A stretch of DNA of 64,000 nt from Xestospongia bergquistia (GCA_963965975.1 OZ014411.1:7177001-7241000), one strand, 5' to 3'; counted from the stretch's first letter, positions 1 through 11,044 are shown. Program-made: numbers and translations. Notes: generated by a model not told the origin, from the letters alone.

Positions 1-740
1 GTCAGCTTTGGCATGTGTAATGTAGTAGAGTAGTACATCCATTTTTGGGATCACACTTGACTGAGAATACAAGTCAAGGAAAGCTGTATGATGGTCCTCT
101 ATTAAAAGCTTCAGATAACTAACATCATCTTCCGAAATCTCTGGTGCCATCAAGTAGTCTGTGATCTCTAAAATTAGTAGGTAATTTTTATAGTGATCAT
201 CACTCTCAGGAATGAAACTACCAATCATAAAAGGTATGAAACAGCATAGTAGCCATGCTTTTAAGATGCTGAATGCAATTAAGAAAGAAAAGAAATAAGT
301 TTTGATTATGAACCCGGTCAGTATGACATGTAGCTTACCTTTTTGCTTTAAATTGGCACTATCACTAGCAAGGATTTGGTGAGATATGAGTGCTGGACGA
401 TTAGTTTCATTATATCCCAGCTCAATTCCTTCCATAAAATCATTCAAAGTGGTCACCTAAATATGTTGGAAGGATAAATTGCACCAATGCAAATTAGAAT
501 AATATACCTTATACCTAATTCAATATCAATGGATCCATTACTGACAAAGGAAGTCGATGAAGCTCTCGTGTCTTGAGTATCCATATAGCTGAAGCTTTCT
601 GCATATCAATTATGCCAGTTTCAGCACTTTCTTCCCTTACTCATGTTTCTGTCATCAGAAGTAGAAGGATGTGATAACTTTACGTGTTGCAGGAATTCAG
701 AAGTTATATTCGCAACATTTCATTTCTTCACGTCACTGAT
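1..740 (-). pseudogene. Z1: zinc-finger/multi-copy family gene, 3' end cut by window edge
   Basis: Minus-strand remnant of the Z family, best read beside the copies at 9925 and 39792. From 5' (right) to 3' (left): a damaged C2H2-finger exon near 670-730, an exon near 535-640 encoding a stretch like AETGIIDMQKASAIWILKT, an exon near 340-455 encoding VTTLNDFIEGIELGYNET, and an exon from about 265 leftward encoding MIGSFIPESDDHYRNYL and onward. The final exon lies outside the window. The ATG seen in the 9925 copy reads ATC here and the finger exon has lost its first cysteines, so it is probably dead. The family is multi-copy in animals with no function known to me. Confidence 0.6.
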
Positions 741-884
741 CTTGAGTACTTTACAGAAGTAGCGGCTGTACCAGGATGAAAGGTGTGATAGGAGGGAGGA
801 GTGGAGTAAGTACCATACATGTGCATGAAATCTTTATTGCTACTAGGCAACTGACGTGTGAATGCAAAGTTACACCTGCTATAG

Positions 885-960
885 TCACCTAGTGTGAAGT
901 TTTCTTGAGTGTGAAGTTTTTTTGATTTCAAAGTTTCTTGAGTGCGAAGTTATTATCAAA
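885..960. repeat. Minisatellite between divergent Z1 and S1 starts
   Basis: Degenerate tandem units of about 16-17 bp on the theme TTGAGTGCAAAGTTTTC sit immediately upstream of the S1 ATG at 961. The same array lies at about 9370-9460, 11045-11136, 25985-26034, 27895-27962 and 41408-41505, each time between the Z and S starts, so it probably belongs to the shared promoter or 5' leader region. Confidence 0.6.
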
Positions 961-1157
961 ATGAATACTTTAGAAGATATAAAGGCCTTTTCAACAGAAG
1001 ACATTTGTGAATTCATCACTAAGAAGATCGCCGAGATCAATGCTTCAACAGTTTCAGCAGAATAAATAATGGGGAAGTGTTTTGTCATTGACAGATTAAG
1101 AAATAAAGAAAGAAATTTTTTATAACCTTGGTGAAAGAAAATGTCTGTTATCTTTAA

Positions 1158-1779
1158 CAGACATGGGGCAAGCACTTGAGTGCTTGTGCTTGAAAGCACT
1201 TTAAGCACATTTTTTGGAATGCTTGGAGGTGCTTTCAAGCATTTATTATATATAAAGCATTTATGCTTGTGCTTGTGCTTAAGCACTTTATAGCATTAGT
1301 GCTTTAAAGCACTTTATAAGCACTTTTAAGCACAAAGGCTGCAAGTTCTTTGTGGACTTAGCACATCTATTAATACTCTTTTGCTATCAGTCTGTTTATC
1401 CATCATTAGCAAATATAACTACAACTGTGTTGGGAGTTCCTGTATCTTTTTATGTAGTAGAGCAGCTGTTTAGTGTGGCAAGCAAGATCTTTAGGCCAGA
1501 GAGATGCCGACTGGTAGATACTATATTCTATAACTAATGTTTATATGATCTAACAAGAAGTACTTTAAAAGTTGACTTAGATAAAAGAATTGTTTATTTG
1601 AAGGACATTTTTTGTCAAAAATGCTTGTGCTTGTGCTTCAAGCATTTTTTAAGTGCTTGAATTTGTGCTTCAAGCACTTATTTTTTAGAAGCATAAATGC
1701 TTGTGCTTGTGCTTAAGCTCTTTTATGAATGCTTTAAGTTGTGCTTCAAGCACTTCAGTAAATGCTTGCCCCATGTCTG
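1158..1779 (+). mobile_element. hAT-type DNA transposon, internally deleted (622 bp)
   Basis: Ends are CAGACATGGGGCAAGC and its perfect inverted complement, flanked by the 8-bp direct repeat ATCTTTAA (1150-1157 and 1780-1787). The sister duplicate has a single ATCTTTAA at 28152-28159 in otherwise matching sequence, which is the empty site. CAG ends and an 8-bp target duplication are hAT hallmarks. Both ends are crowded with GTGCTT/AAGCAC words in both orientations, as expected for subterminal transposase-binding repeats. The middle keeps only the end of a transposase gene, so the element is non-autonomous. Confidence 0.92.
1352..1537 (+). pseudogene. hAT transposase C-terminal (hATC) fragment
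   Basis: A 61-codon open frame ending in TAA encodes the hAT C-terminal dimerisation region: a YPSLANI segment, then VEQLFSVASKIFRPERCRL, which matches the family pattern (ER-x-FS-x-AG-x-I...RR-x-x-L). The catalytic DDE domain and zinc finger are absent. It lies between the subterminal repeat arrays of the 1158-1779 element, in the same orientation as the recognisable end. It would not be functional alone. Confidence 0.85.
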
Positions 1780-2043
1780 ATCTTTAATTGCCTCTTATAA
1801 AGTGAAGGTAATTTCTTTAAGATATATATATATATATATATTAATGTATTATAATAGGTTCCAGCTGCTAAGCAAATAACTCGAACTCACTTCTTTGCTG
1901 ATGCCACCAGTGAATGGGTTGATAGCTTCGCAATACTAAAGTTGTCTGGCTGCTCCATGGAGGACATCACAAACAGGGGCATCATTAGAGGAGTGGTTTT
2001 GAACCCAGTCATCAGCACCGAGAGAACTCACTACTCAGAATAA

Positions 2044-5000
2044 TTCAGTCTTTAGCACGCTTTCCAGTTGATACTAATTGCTCTCTGCCCCTCTAATTAG
2101 TAAAAAATAAACCATACCTCTAACGTTCCTTGGGAGTTCAATTAGAAATAATTAATTAATATTTAATATTAATATTAAAGTCACGTGACAACTCAAGATG
2201 AAGGCACTCAAACAGAGAAGCATGAAGGGATTACACCTTTATCAAATACATAATAGTTCTTAGTTAACAAGCTAGTTTTTGATATAGTTAGTCAAAAAGA
2301 ACTACATATCACCATTTTTTATAAACATATATAAGAGTTTACAAACTATTTTCTTCTTAGAACAAAGGTACTGGATAATGTTGTCTTTTCGTTAAGGTGA
2401 TAACAGTTAGAAAATGATGATACTTGTCTAATTCGATGATTTGCTATTATTTAAGTCTATTATTGTTATGATACAATTGTAAAAGTGCGTATGGTATCAC
2501 ATGTTACTGTAACTTGTGCATTATGCCATAGGGTAATTATGCTTTGTATTGCTATTAGACTACACTCCTAATAGTGTAGGACAACTGTGTGTGGGGTTGT
2601 CACTATGGATTCACAATAAGGTAGCTCTTCATACCATATCCAGCCTTTTCAGAGAAGTTATTTGTCATGCAATTTTGTAGTAATTGGTATTGATTTCATC
2701 ACATGTACAGGGTTAAGGGTATTACATAGAATGTGACAATGAGTTGGTTTAAATATTAAATCTATTTTAACAATGTTACCCACAGAGCCATGTCATGGAT
2801 ATCCAAACAATTGAAACTATTAGAAAGGGTATTTCAAGATGGGAAAGGTCAACTGTACCAGTGACTAAGTCAAATTTAGAAGCTAATGTGAGGGCTATTT
2901 TGAAATTTTAAATTTACATGAACTTAGCTTGTGATAGTTACATACTCTTAATTTTGAATACCATCTAATAATTCATGGCAAGTATTATGAATTTGTTAGA
3001 GTAGCATAAAACTTCTTAATGTTAATATTATATATACTAGTACATGCTACAACACTACTAGTATGGTTAGTTATAAAACATTAAGCCTTTGTTAAAAAAC
3101 TATCCATTACTTTTATACGAAACATTGTAATTTGCTAGTAGTCAGCTTGATATTGAGTTACTATATAGGATTAATATAACTATGACAACCATGCCTATGA
3201 TAATGATTTCTTAAGTGTGGAATCTTGGATTATACACTACAACACCAATATATACATGTGTATATATATTGCAGTGTATATATATATTATATTGTGTGTA
3301 GTCTAAAGTACTAAATAATCTATTAATTAAATACTAACGGTTCAATTAGTAGACAAAAGAGATACAATGTAGAGATGTCATAATCAACTGGACGACTTAT
3401 GAAAACAGTCAATCTGTATATTCTATATTATTATTGTGAAATCATAATGAATTAGGCAACTTGTACTATTGTGAGATCAACAGTGTCATGACTTAATTGT
3501 TTTATATGATCTCACATGTAGGTTTACACTAGATATAGTGAACTCTTTGAAGTCAGTGTAGCTAGTTATTCCAAAAGTTAAAATAGCAGCTGATACACCC
3601 AATTCCATGAATCTATCATTTATCATATATGTTGTAGTCTATGACGTGTCAATTTGTTCACTCAAGAAGTGTGTAGGACCTTCAATTATTCACGTGGCTG
3701 TGCTTTAAGCATGAATAAGTTAACTACAGTAGTTTCTTTGTAAGACTGTGTAGGCTGCTGGTAGCTTCAACTTGTAGCTCTACTTAAAGCCTACAGTCTT
3801 GCAGCTAGAAGCTTTTTGTTTCTCAATAGCTTTCTCATCAAATATGCACGTGTACTATGGCCATTTTGTGTGATATAAAGATTATTTAGGGATAGGCTTA
3901 TCCACAATACTAATAAAAATATAATACGAAACACTATTTCACAGATTGATAAATATATGTATAGGTCCTGTAAGTCACAACAAAAATGAAAGATTTGTGT
4001 GTATGAATATATATATATGTATATTATAATCAAAATTTTGTTACGGCTGCAATCATGAACAATAAAGAGAATTAATACAATTCTTATGAACAACCACTTC
4101 ACCAATCAAAGACATCATGTCATTTATCTCAATCTTCTATTGTCAACTCATACAACACTACAGTACAGATTAGTAGCAAGATGTGGTGTTATAATGAAAC
4201 TAAATAGTAGTTGTTTAGTCCGTTAAATATAATTATAGAGTCTTTTAATATCTATGACAAGACGTTTATACTATTATTATCTGTAGAGAGGATGAAATAG
4301 TGTCAGTATGGAAATTTAGATGTTCCATGAATAAACACATTCTCAGTCTTTTTTATTCAGTGACATTACTGTTGTCATATTCAGAGATCATCAGTCTCAT
4401 GCTACAACATTTGGTGAATATATTGTGCTGTCTTTAAGTAGAGGATAAGCTATAGTAAAATCACAACCACATAAAAGGAAGTATCATTTTAATGTTATTT
4501 TCATTGTATGGTTGATTGCTGTCAAGTTTATGATAGTATATAGCCAGTATAGAAGAAAGTACTTGTTATAGTAAATGGTCTTTGAGGAGTCATCAGGACA
4601 ATAAGGTGATTTAGTCATGATGGCATCCATTAGTCAAGTTAAATCTACTACTAGTAATAATAAAAACTCTTGTTTGGTAAACTAAATCTTTAAAGTATAA
4701 TAACATTAGAGATAATAAACTTCAATTGTTTTATTTATGATCATGAATGTGAGTGAGTGTAAAGCTCACAAATTGTATATATATAGTTCAAATTAACTCT
4801 CTTTTATTCTCATTTGGACTACACACTCAGAAAAGGAAGTCAATATGGCCAACTATAGTTAATTGAGATATTAGTTTACACTAGTTCTAGTGATTGGATT
4901 ACACTAGCTCTAGTGAACTCTTTCAAGTCTGTATCTAGTTATTCCAAAAACATTATTTCATTTTATGTACACCCAATTCCATGAATCCATCATTTTGACT

Positions 5001-5195
5001 GTATTGTTAGCATACATTGTAGTCTAATAACAGGAATTAATTTGTTCACTTTCATCTAATAATACCATGCTAATACCACGATCCATCATCATTTACACAG
5101 TGTATTGTTAGCATTACTCACAGCATATATCAATCAATGTAGTATCCCTTGGACTTTGCACTTTGGACTTAAATTATAATATTCATGAGTTTTGT

Positions 5196-5226
<31 letters not shown>

Positions 5227-6395
5227 TGGTACGTTTTGTTTAAAAAACAGTTGTTGCTGTTATTGAGTTGCAAACTTTACAATCAATCCCAATGTCTTGT
5301 TAACATTATTTAAATTTAGGTATATATAATATTAATTTCTTTAGTACACAGCACGTTCGTCCTCAATTTTTGATTATTAATTTTATTATGAATGATCTAC
5401 ACTTTTGATGATTGTTATAATTAGTAGATGTGAGTGAACAAATTAATTTGCTAATTAAAGGTCAAGCAGAAAAGGTTTTAGGCGACACCAAGATACTTTG
5501 AAAACAAAGACTATTACACTTAATTGTTCAAAGTGTATTAAAGAAGCTTTTAATATATTTTAATGTGTTTTATTAGCTGTGTGTAACTGAAGTGTTGACC
5601 ATACCAGACTAGTAAGTCTACAACATACAGGAGTATATGCACTCTTTATGTCATTAATAGCTGTTTATAAGATCATTAATTTTTGTAATCAAAAGTACTT
5701 TAGACATTTTTGAGCATATGATAAGAAGCCATTTATAGCTGTTTCAAATTAATCTAAGAGAGGATTGTTCTTAAAGAACAGCACCTTAAAAAAATGAGTA
5801 TAGGAATATTGCATGTTATCACACATGAAATAATGACTGTGTCCTAACAATTTGATATAGAACTTAAACTGGGATTGCTAATTCTTGATTGTATGATATA
5901 CAGTTGATCAGTAGCCTCCTGTAATATGGAAAGTAGGTAATTGCTAACTGCAATTTGTATGTTAAAGCATGCACATTATACACTCAAGAGTTTAGCAGTC
6001 ACAGTGATCTAAGGATAAGTGTATACCAACTATATATTATTAATATTAAGAATATCAAATAATGACATGTGTGTCATGTCCATTTGTTTTCTCTGAGGTG
6101 CTCTGCTTTCAGGATAATCTAAAGAATTGTTGATTACAAAATGATTGATCTTATAAATTGCTTCTATAATTATGAAATTAATGAGATTGATATATTATAG
6201 AATATCAATCTTATAATTTTCTTATTTCTAACACATATGAATTACATTATTAACCAAGATTGTTTATTTTTCACTTTATTGGCCTGGTATTTTCTACATT
6301 GTCTAATAAAGGATCCAACAGTCAATTTTCTACTCTATTTTGCTGTCTCTAAAACAGCTGGACATTATAACAAACGTTGCTAGGTAAAACGTTGC
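2044..6395. other. Duplicated AT-rich tract without a recognisable intact gene
   Basis: No supported coding exon over 4.3 kb. Most of it matches 28421-32455, and parts match 18960-20760 and 54540-55990. It holds short TA-rich runs (about 5200-5228), a dispersed block at 3240-3400 that recurs near 14160, 43790, 50990 and 54740, and the orphan promoter-like segment at 4744-4870. Open frames here, such as one at 3791-4105, have low-complexity composition and are not kept between copies. Confidence 0.6.
4744..4870 (+). promoter_or_regulatory. Orphan promoter/first-exon segment resembling the five-domain gene's 5' end
   Basis: About 125 bp here match 22346-22475, the TATA box, leader and first coding exon of the five-domain gene: shared words include GTGTAAAGCTCAC, a TATA run, a TTATTCT..TTTGGAC leader, AGAAAAG and ATGGCCA, then AATTGAGATATT. 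No domain exons follow. The sister copy lies at about 30905-31030. It is probably a relic of a lost family member; whether it still initiates transcription cannot be told. Confidence 0.55.
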
Positions 6396-6403
6396 TAGGA
6401 TCT

Positions 6404-6782
6404 TAAGGAAGCCTAAGGCGGCCATCTATTTCTACTTCGTAATTTCATATTCTACTTTGACGTTTTCCGAGAATATTCCAATTCTATTTTCTAATCTCCG
6501 ATGAAATATTTAACAACTGAAATCCTATACTCCTCACCCTAACTGGAAAATGTCGCTTCGGTCCATTCTAAGAGACAGCACACGCTTCACTGTGTTGAGC
6601 TCAATGACGAGCACTGCGAGTAGGATGGGATATAGGATTTTAGTTGTTAAATATTCCATCGAAGGCTAGAAAATAGAATTGGAATTGGGAAAATTGCAAA
6701 GTAGAATTGGAATATCTTTGAAAAACTTCAAAGTAGAATATGAAATTACGAAGTAGAAATGGATGGCCGCCTTTGGCTTCCG
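6404..6782. mobile_element. Long terminal-inverted-repeat element (379 bp, 8-bp TSD)
   Basis: The two halves are inverted repeats of more than 100 bp with short interruptions: the left begins TAAGGAAGCCTAAGGCGGCC and the right ends in the near-complement. It is flanked by TAGGATCT at 6396-6403 and 6783-6790. The related block at 15400-15500 has one TAGGATCT (15468-15475) with matching flanks and no insert. No coding capacity was seen. A copy is at 32464-32856. The superfamily is uncertain: an 8-bp duplication allows hAT-like or a foldback element. Confidence 0.85.
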
Positions 6783-6891
6783 TAGGATCTCGCCATCCGA
6801 TATATACATGTTTATGAACGTTAATTAATCTCGTTGCAAGCCCCGTCACGTGAGCGGGTATGTATATATAAACAATCAATCCAGAGCAAAT

Positions 6892-7409
6892 ACGTCTAAC
6901 CAAGAAATCTTTCCTAAACTTCAGAGTAGACTTTGGAAGATATGGGTGGTATATTGGATTATCGATCTGTTTTATATATTTCATAATGTCTCTTTTCTAG
7001 ATTACAGTCCTTACCATTTTACTATTACAAATGAAACACAGGAGACTGCAAAAATACAAAATGTCTCTGCTGGAAGTTGGAGCCCAAATCTTCCAAGAGA
7101 AATTGCTCCATTTGAGACAGTCTCTGCAACGGTATTATCCAGATATTCAAAATATATATTACAATGCATTAACTATTTATTTTATAGTGTACTGGACATG
7201 GAGGAGTTAAAGGTTCATTTACAATCCACTATCGATCGGATGTGAATTTTGTATGCAAGTTTAACAGTTTGGTAGCTCCTCCAAAATTTACACATAAGAG
7301 AGTGGGAACCAATACTTATCATTATGCCATGGATCCCAGATATCCAGTGCCTCGCCTCGTTGGAGATGGAGTTAAAATTTCCTTCAGCATTGATGATCCA
7401 CAGAGGTGA
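6892..7409 (+). CDS. Single-domain beta-rich protein, copy A
   Basis: Three-exon model: tentative exon 1 at 6892-6925, exon 2 at 7001-7131, exon 3 at 7188-7409 (stop TGA 7407-7409). Exon 2 opens (D/N)YSPYHFTITNETQETA and ends ETVSAT; exon 3 opens CTGHGGVKGSFTIHY and ends SIDDPQR. Together they form one copy of the roughly 115-residue domain repeated five times at 22441-24486. The domain is rich in alternating hydrophobic residues typical of beta strands, has no signal peptide or membrane segment, and belongs to no family I can name. The start is doubtful: the position that is ATG in the 15646 copy is ACG here, and no in-frame ATG precedes the domain. Splice sites of exons 2-3 are convincing; the exon 1 donor is weak. 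Confidence 0.55.
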
Positions 7410-8570
7410 ATATTCTGAACAATACTGTTTCAGTGATTGACAGCTAGTGTCAACAAACATTGTTACTGATATTACTATCACATTTTGATTTTTGTATTTT
7501 GCTTAGGCCATACTTTTATATTGAACTAAAATTTTTATTTTTGTATTTTGCTTAGGCCATATTTTTTTATATTGAATTAATAGTTGGAGTTTTAATGAGA
7601 AAAAAATTTAAAGCAAAAGAAAATCATGCAAGCAATAAGAGTACAAGAAACACATACTATACAGTTGTAACAAACCTTTTCAAAAAATATATAGTGTATA
7701 TAATTGTGCAGTGATAATTCACAGCTAGCTATAAGTTGATTAGTCCAATCAAACAATAACAAAAATATAGGGAGCCTGTCAAAGGTAATCCAGTTGATTT
7801 ATTGGAACTATATATGTGTAAAGTTCAGAAACACCTCATACTGCTCTTACATATAAATACTAATGTTAGTATTATACATGGAATAAATACATAGTGCCTA
7901 TTTGCATTGAAGCACAGGAAGTGCTTACTCCATTGTAAAATTAATATATTTATTTCTAATGACTACTTTAAAAATTGGATTGTTACCACAACTACCTTAG
8001 TAACCATAAGGAGATAGTGGGTTGTTCCCAGAACATCAGTCAGATGTAGTGGGTTGGTAGGGGTTGTTACACATGCAAACTCCTTGTTGAAAAGTGTTAA
8101 TGTATGATCTTAATTAAGGCAACTTACTTAACAGCAAGTTGAGACATACATCTATATTTCCATTGAAAGAGTTTAAAACAAATTGTGGCTGTATAATATT
8201 CACTAATTATCTTTTAATAATAACAATATTTTGTGAAAATATTTTTGAATGTAAACAAATGTTGTGTGGAGTGATATCTGTTCAAGTTTTCTAGGTCAAA
8301 TAAAGTGTATGTGAAAGTTGCTTTAATAACATATATGCATGATAATGAATGTTAAACTTGAATGTCATATAACAGCGACAATATTCAAATGGTTGGTTTC
8401 CTCCAATGATGTAGATGTGACATAACCTGGCAAACACAAGGTGATGATCATCTTTGACATCAACTAGAAGTGTAGATCTGGTTGATACTTGACACCAGCA
8501 ATGACTAACCAGTTGGTTCTAAAATAATCAACTAGTGTACACAGTGTAGGTCAGCAAAACTGTTATACTC
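7410..8570. other. Duplicated non-coding tract with two empty insertion sites
   Basis: It matches 33484-33906 plus 38415-39250. It contains the unoccupied TTAA (7592-7595) that corresponds to the piggyBac insertion at 16286/18576, and the unoccupied TAAA (7854-7857) that corresponds to the gypsy insertion at 33907. No coding feature is supported. Confidence 0.6.
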
Positions 8571-8579
8571 ATCAACATA

Positions 8580-8901
8580 TGTGACCTGATTTGTAAAAAA
8601 GGACCACTTCTGTCAAAACATTTGCGACCTGATTTTTGAACAAACTACCTTTAAAGCATCTCAAACATCTCAGTTTTGTATACATACAGTTGATATATAA
8701 ACATAACTATTCTATATGTATGTAAAACTGTTTTTAAGTATTTTTAACATTTTTCAACCTTTATAAAAAGTTGAAGGGCTTCATAAGTTTATTCATTTAC
8801 ACTAATTTGGTCATTGAAAGCTACTTTGAAAATATCTTTTTTCACAAATCAGGTCACAAATGTTGTGACAGAAGTGGTTCTTTTTTGCGAATCAGGTCAC
8901 A
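8580..8901. mobile_element. TA-flanked MITE, complete copy
   Basis: The ends are inverted repeats of about 60 bp beginning TGTGACCTGATTTG, with a TA on each side (8578-8579, 8902-8903) inside CATATG on both flanks. There is no open frame. A second complete copy is at 39261-39585; partial copies are near 9662-9717, 25225-25507 and 26350-26466. A TA duplication and short non-coding body suggest a Tc1/mariner-type MITE. Confidence 0.75.
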
Positions 8902-9095
8902 TATGTATTCATGTACCTATTGAAATTCACAGACATAGACACACACATACATGAGTAGATTACTGCATCTATTCCTAATAATTGAAATCAAATAGAACTG
9001 TTAACATGACAATATGTTGTTTACATAAGGATATACATGTAACACTCTATTCATTCACCTTGCAGATAATATAGGGATGATCCATAACAGCAACA

Positions 9096-9335
9096 CTACT
9101 CTCTACACATAAGTATATAATTACTTGACACAGCTGAAGAACAAACAACACCTGGGCCAATTTGAAGCTCATCTTGGACTAAGGAAGTGCTGTCCAAATT
9201 ATTGTAGCAGGTCAATAATTGATGACGCTTTGTAGAAGTAGCAGCTGTACCAGGATGAAAGATGTGACGGGAGGGAGGAGAGGAGTAAGTGTCATACAAG
9301 CGCATAAATTCTTTACTGCCGCTAGGCACCTGACA
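9096..9335 (-). pseudogene. Z2: internally deleted Z gene (3' exon fused to 5' leader)
   Basis: Minus strand: the tail of the last Z exon, from KRHQLLTCYNNLDSTSL to a stop at 9096-9098, is joined near 9230 directly to sequence that in the 9925 copy lies upstream of the zinc-finger exon. The middle of the gene (about 860 bp in copy Z3) is gone. The fragment at 25714 has the same junction, so both descend from one deletion event. Confidence 0.65.
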
Positions 9336-9460
9336 TGTGAGTGCAAAGTTACACCTGCTATAATCACCTGATGTGAAGTTTTTTTGAGTGCAAAGTACGT
9401 TTTCTCAAGTGCAAAGTTTTCTTGAGTGCGAAGTTTCTCAAGTGCAAAGTTATTATCAAA

Positions 9461-9646
9461 ATGATTACTTTAGAAGATATAAAGGCCTTTTCAAAAGAAG
9501 ACGTTTGTGAATTCATTACTAAGATCGCTGAGATCAATGCTTCAACAGTTTCAGCATTTAGAAAGAATAAAGTAAAAGGGAAAATATTTTTGTCATTGAC
9601 AGATAAAGAAATAAAGAAGAGATTTCTTATACCCTTGGTGAAATAA
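9461..9646 (+). CDS. S2: short SAM-domain open frame
   Basis: A 61-codon frame from ATG 9461 to TAA 9646. It opens MITLEDIKAFSKEDVCEFI, then has INASTVSAFRKNKVKG and FLSLTDKEIKKRF: the SAM-domain pattern of first helices, a G-x-x-F/L-L-x-L-T-x-x-E/D-I-K core and a truncated last helix. SAM domains mediate protein oligomerisation. The frame ends early because a few bases before the final LGERKS segment (seen at 26035) are lost, and no downstream exons follow. It probably derives from the full S gene together with Z2 as a deletion unit; expression is unknown. Confidence 0.5.
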   Translation: MITLEDIKAFSKEDVCEFITKIAEINASTVSAFRKNKVKGKIFLSLTDKEIKKRFLIPLVK

Positions 9647-9924
9647 AAAGTCTGTTATCTTTAATTGCCTACAAATTTTGTGACAGAAGTGGCTCCTTTT
9701 TGCAAATCAGGTCACATATGTATTAATGTATCTAATGAAATTCACACACAAATAGACAGACACAGACATTCACACATACATGAGTAGATTACAGTATCTA
9801 TTCCTAATAATTGAAATCAAATAGAACTGTTAACATGTCAATATGTTGTTTACATAGGGATATACATGTAACACTCTATTCATTCACCTTGCAGATAATA
9901 TAGGGATGATCCATAACAGCAACA

Positions 9925-10909
9925 CTATTCTCTACACATAAGTATATAATTATTTGACACAGCTGAAGAACAAACAACACCTGGGCCAATTTGAAGCTCA
10001 TCTTGGATTAAAGAAATGCTGTCCAAATTATTGTAGCAGTTCATTAATTGATGACGCTTTGCAAAGTTAGACTAGTGTATTTGTAATTTCCAATATTTTG
10101 AGATAATTTTTTGAAGTATGAATGCTTTGCTTCAACCCTCATGCACCAGTGTCGAACCTATCTGGAAAAAGCATTGTTATGTTTAATAATAACAACACAA
10201 TGCATGTAACTATTTGTACATGATGTAACTTACTTTATAGTCAGCCTTGGCATGTGTATGTAGTAGAGTAGTACATGCATTTTTGGGATCACACTTGACT
10301 GAGGATACAAGTCACGGAATGCTGTGTGATGGTCCTCTATTAAAAGTTTCAGATAACTAACATCATCTTCCGAAATCACTGGTGCCATCAAGTAGTCCGT
10401 GATCTCTAACATTAGTAGGTAATTTCTATAGTGATCATCACTCTCAGGAATGAAACTACCAATCATAAAACGTGTGAGCCGGCATAGTAGCCATGCTTTA
10501 TAATGCTGAATGCAATCACAGAAGTCACTGATAATCTCTGGAACTCTACTTTCATGGCCTCTTTGAATCTATGATGTAAAGTACACTGTAATTGACAGGA
10601 TATGGTGCAATACTAAATTATTAATTGCTAGAAGAATCTTAATTTAACTAACCTCCCCTCAAAAATATCAACCATAACTGGATCCATTACTGACAAAGGC
10701 AGTCGATGAAGCTCTCGTGTCTTGAGTATCCATACAGCTGAAGCTTTTTGAATATCAACTATGCCAGTTTCAGCACTGTCTTCCTCACTCACGTTTCTGT
10801 CATCAGAAGTAGAAGTATGTGATAGCCTTAAGTGTCATGGGAATTCAGACAAAACACAAAAGTTATATTCACAACACAGCGGGCATTTCATTTCTTTCAC
10901 ATCACTCAT
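9925..10909 (-). pseudogene. Z3: C2H2 zinc-finger/multi-copy family gene
   Basis: The only Z copy with an ATG at the expected place (10909, minus), followed by MSDVKEMKCPLCCEYNF. The finger pattern C-x2-C...H-x4-H is interrupted by TGA directly before the first histidine, where another copy has a sense codon. Next come an exon reading EEDSAETGIVDIQKASA..WILKTRELHRLPLSVMDPV (about 10660-10790), MIGSFIPESDDHYRNYLLML..DLYPQSSVIPK (about 10236-10466), and a last exon with KRHQL ending at 9925-9927. The exon with the VTTL..GYNET segment is missing here. The C-terminal block containing WCMR-x-E-x-KHSYFKK is shared with large multi-copy families in other animals; no enzymatic function is known to me. 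Confidence 0.6.
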
Positions 10910-11044
10910 CTTGAGTACTTTACAGAAGTAGCGGCTGTGCCAGGATGAAGGTGTGATAGGAGGGAGCAGTAAGTGCCATACATGCGCATGACTTCTTTAC
11001 TGGTGCTAGGCACCCGACGTGTGAGTGCAAAGTTACACCTGCTA

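Larger units (their letters stand above)
961..2043 (+). pseudogene. S1: SAM-domain gene, interrupted by a hAT element
   Basis: The exon at 961 opens MNTLEDIKAFSTEDICEFIT, the first helices of a sterile alpha motif (SAM) domain. A deletion shortly after removes the FRKNKVNGEVF region and gives a TAA, so the SAM fold is broken. A hAT element splits the exon at 1158-1779. After the donor near 1808 and a TA-rich intron, a second exon at 1858-2043 reads open for 61 codons to TAA: it starts VPAAKQITRTHFFADAT, is in frame with the SAM exon of better copies, and its function is unknown. The copy at 27963 shares the SAM deletion, so the gene was broken before that duplication. Confidence 0.6.

Noticed and set aside
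3791..4105. 104-codon minus-strand open frame
   Set aside because: Low-complexity Ile/Leu/Tyr-rich composition from AT-rich sequence; broken in the sister copies.
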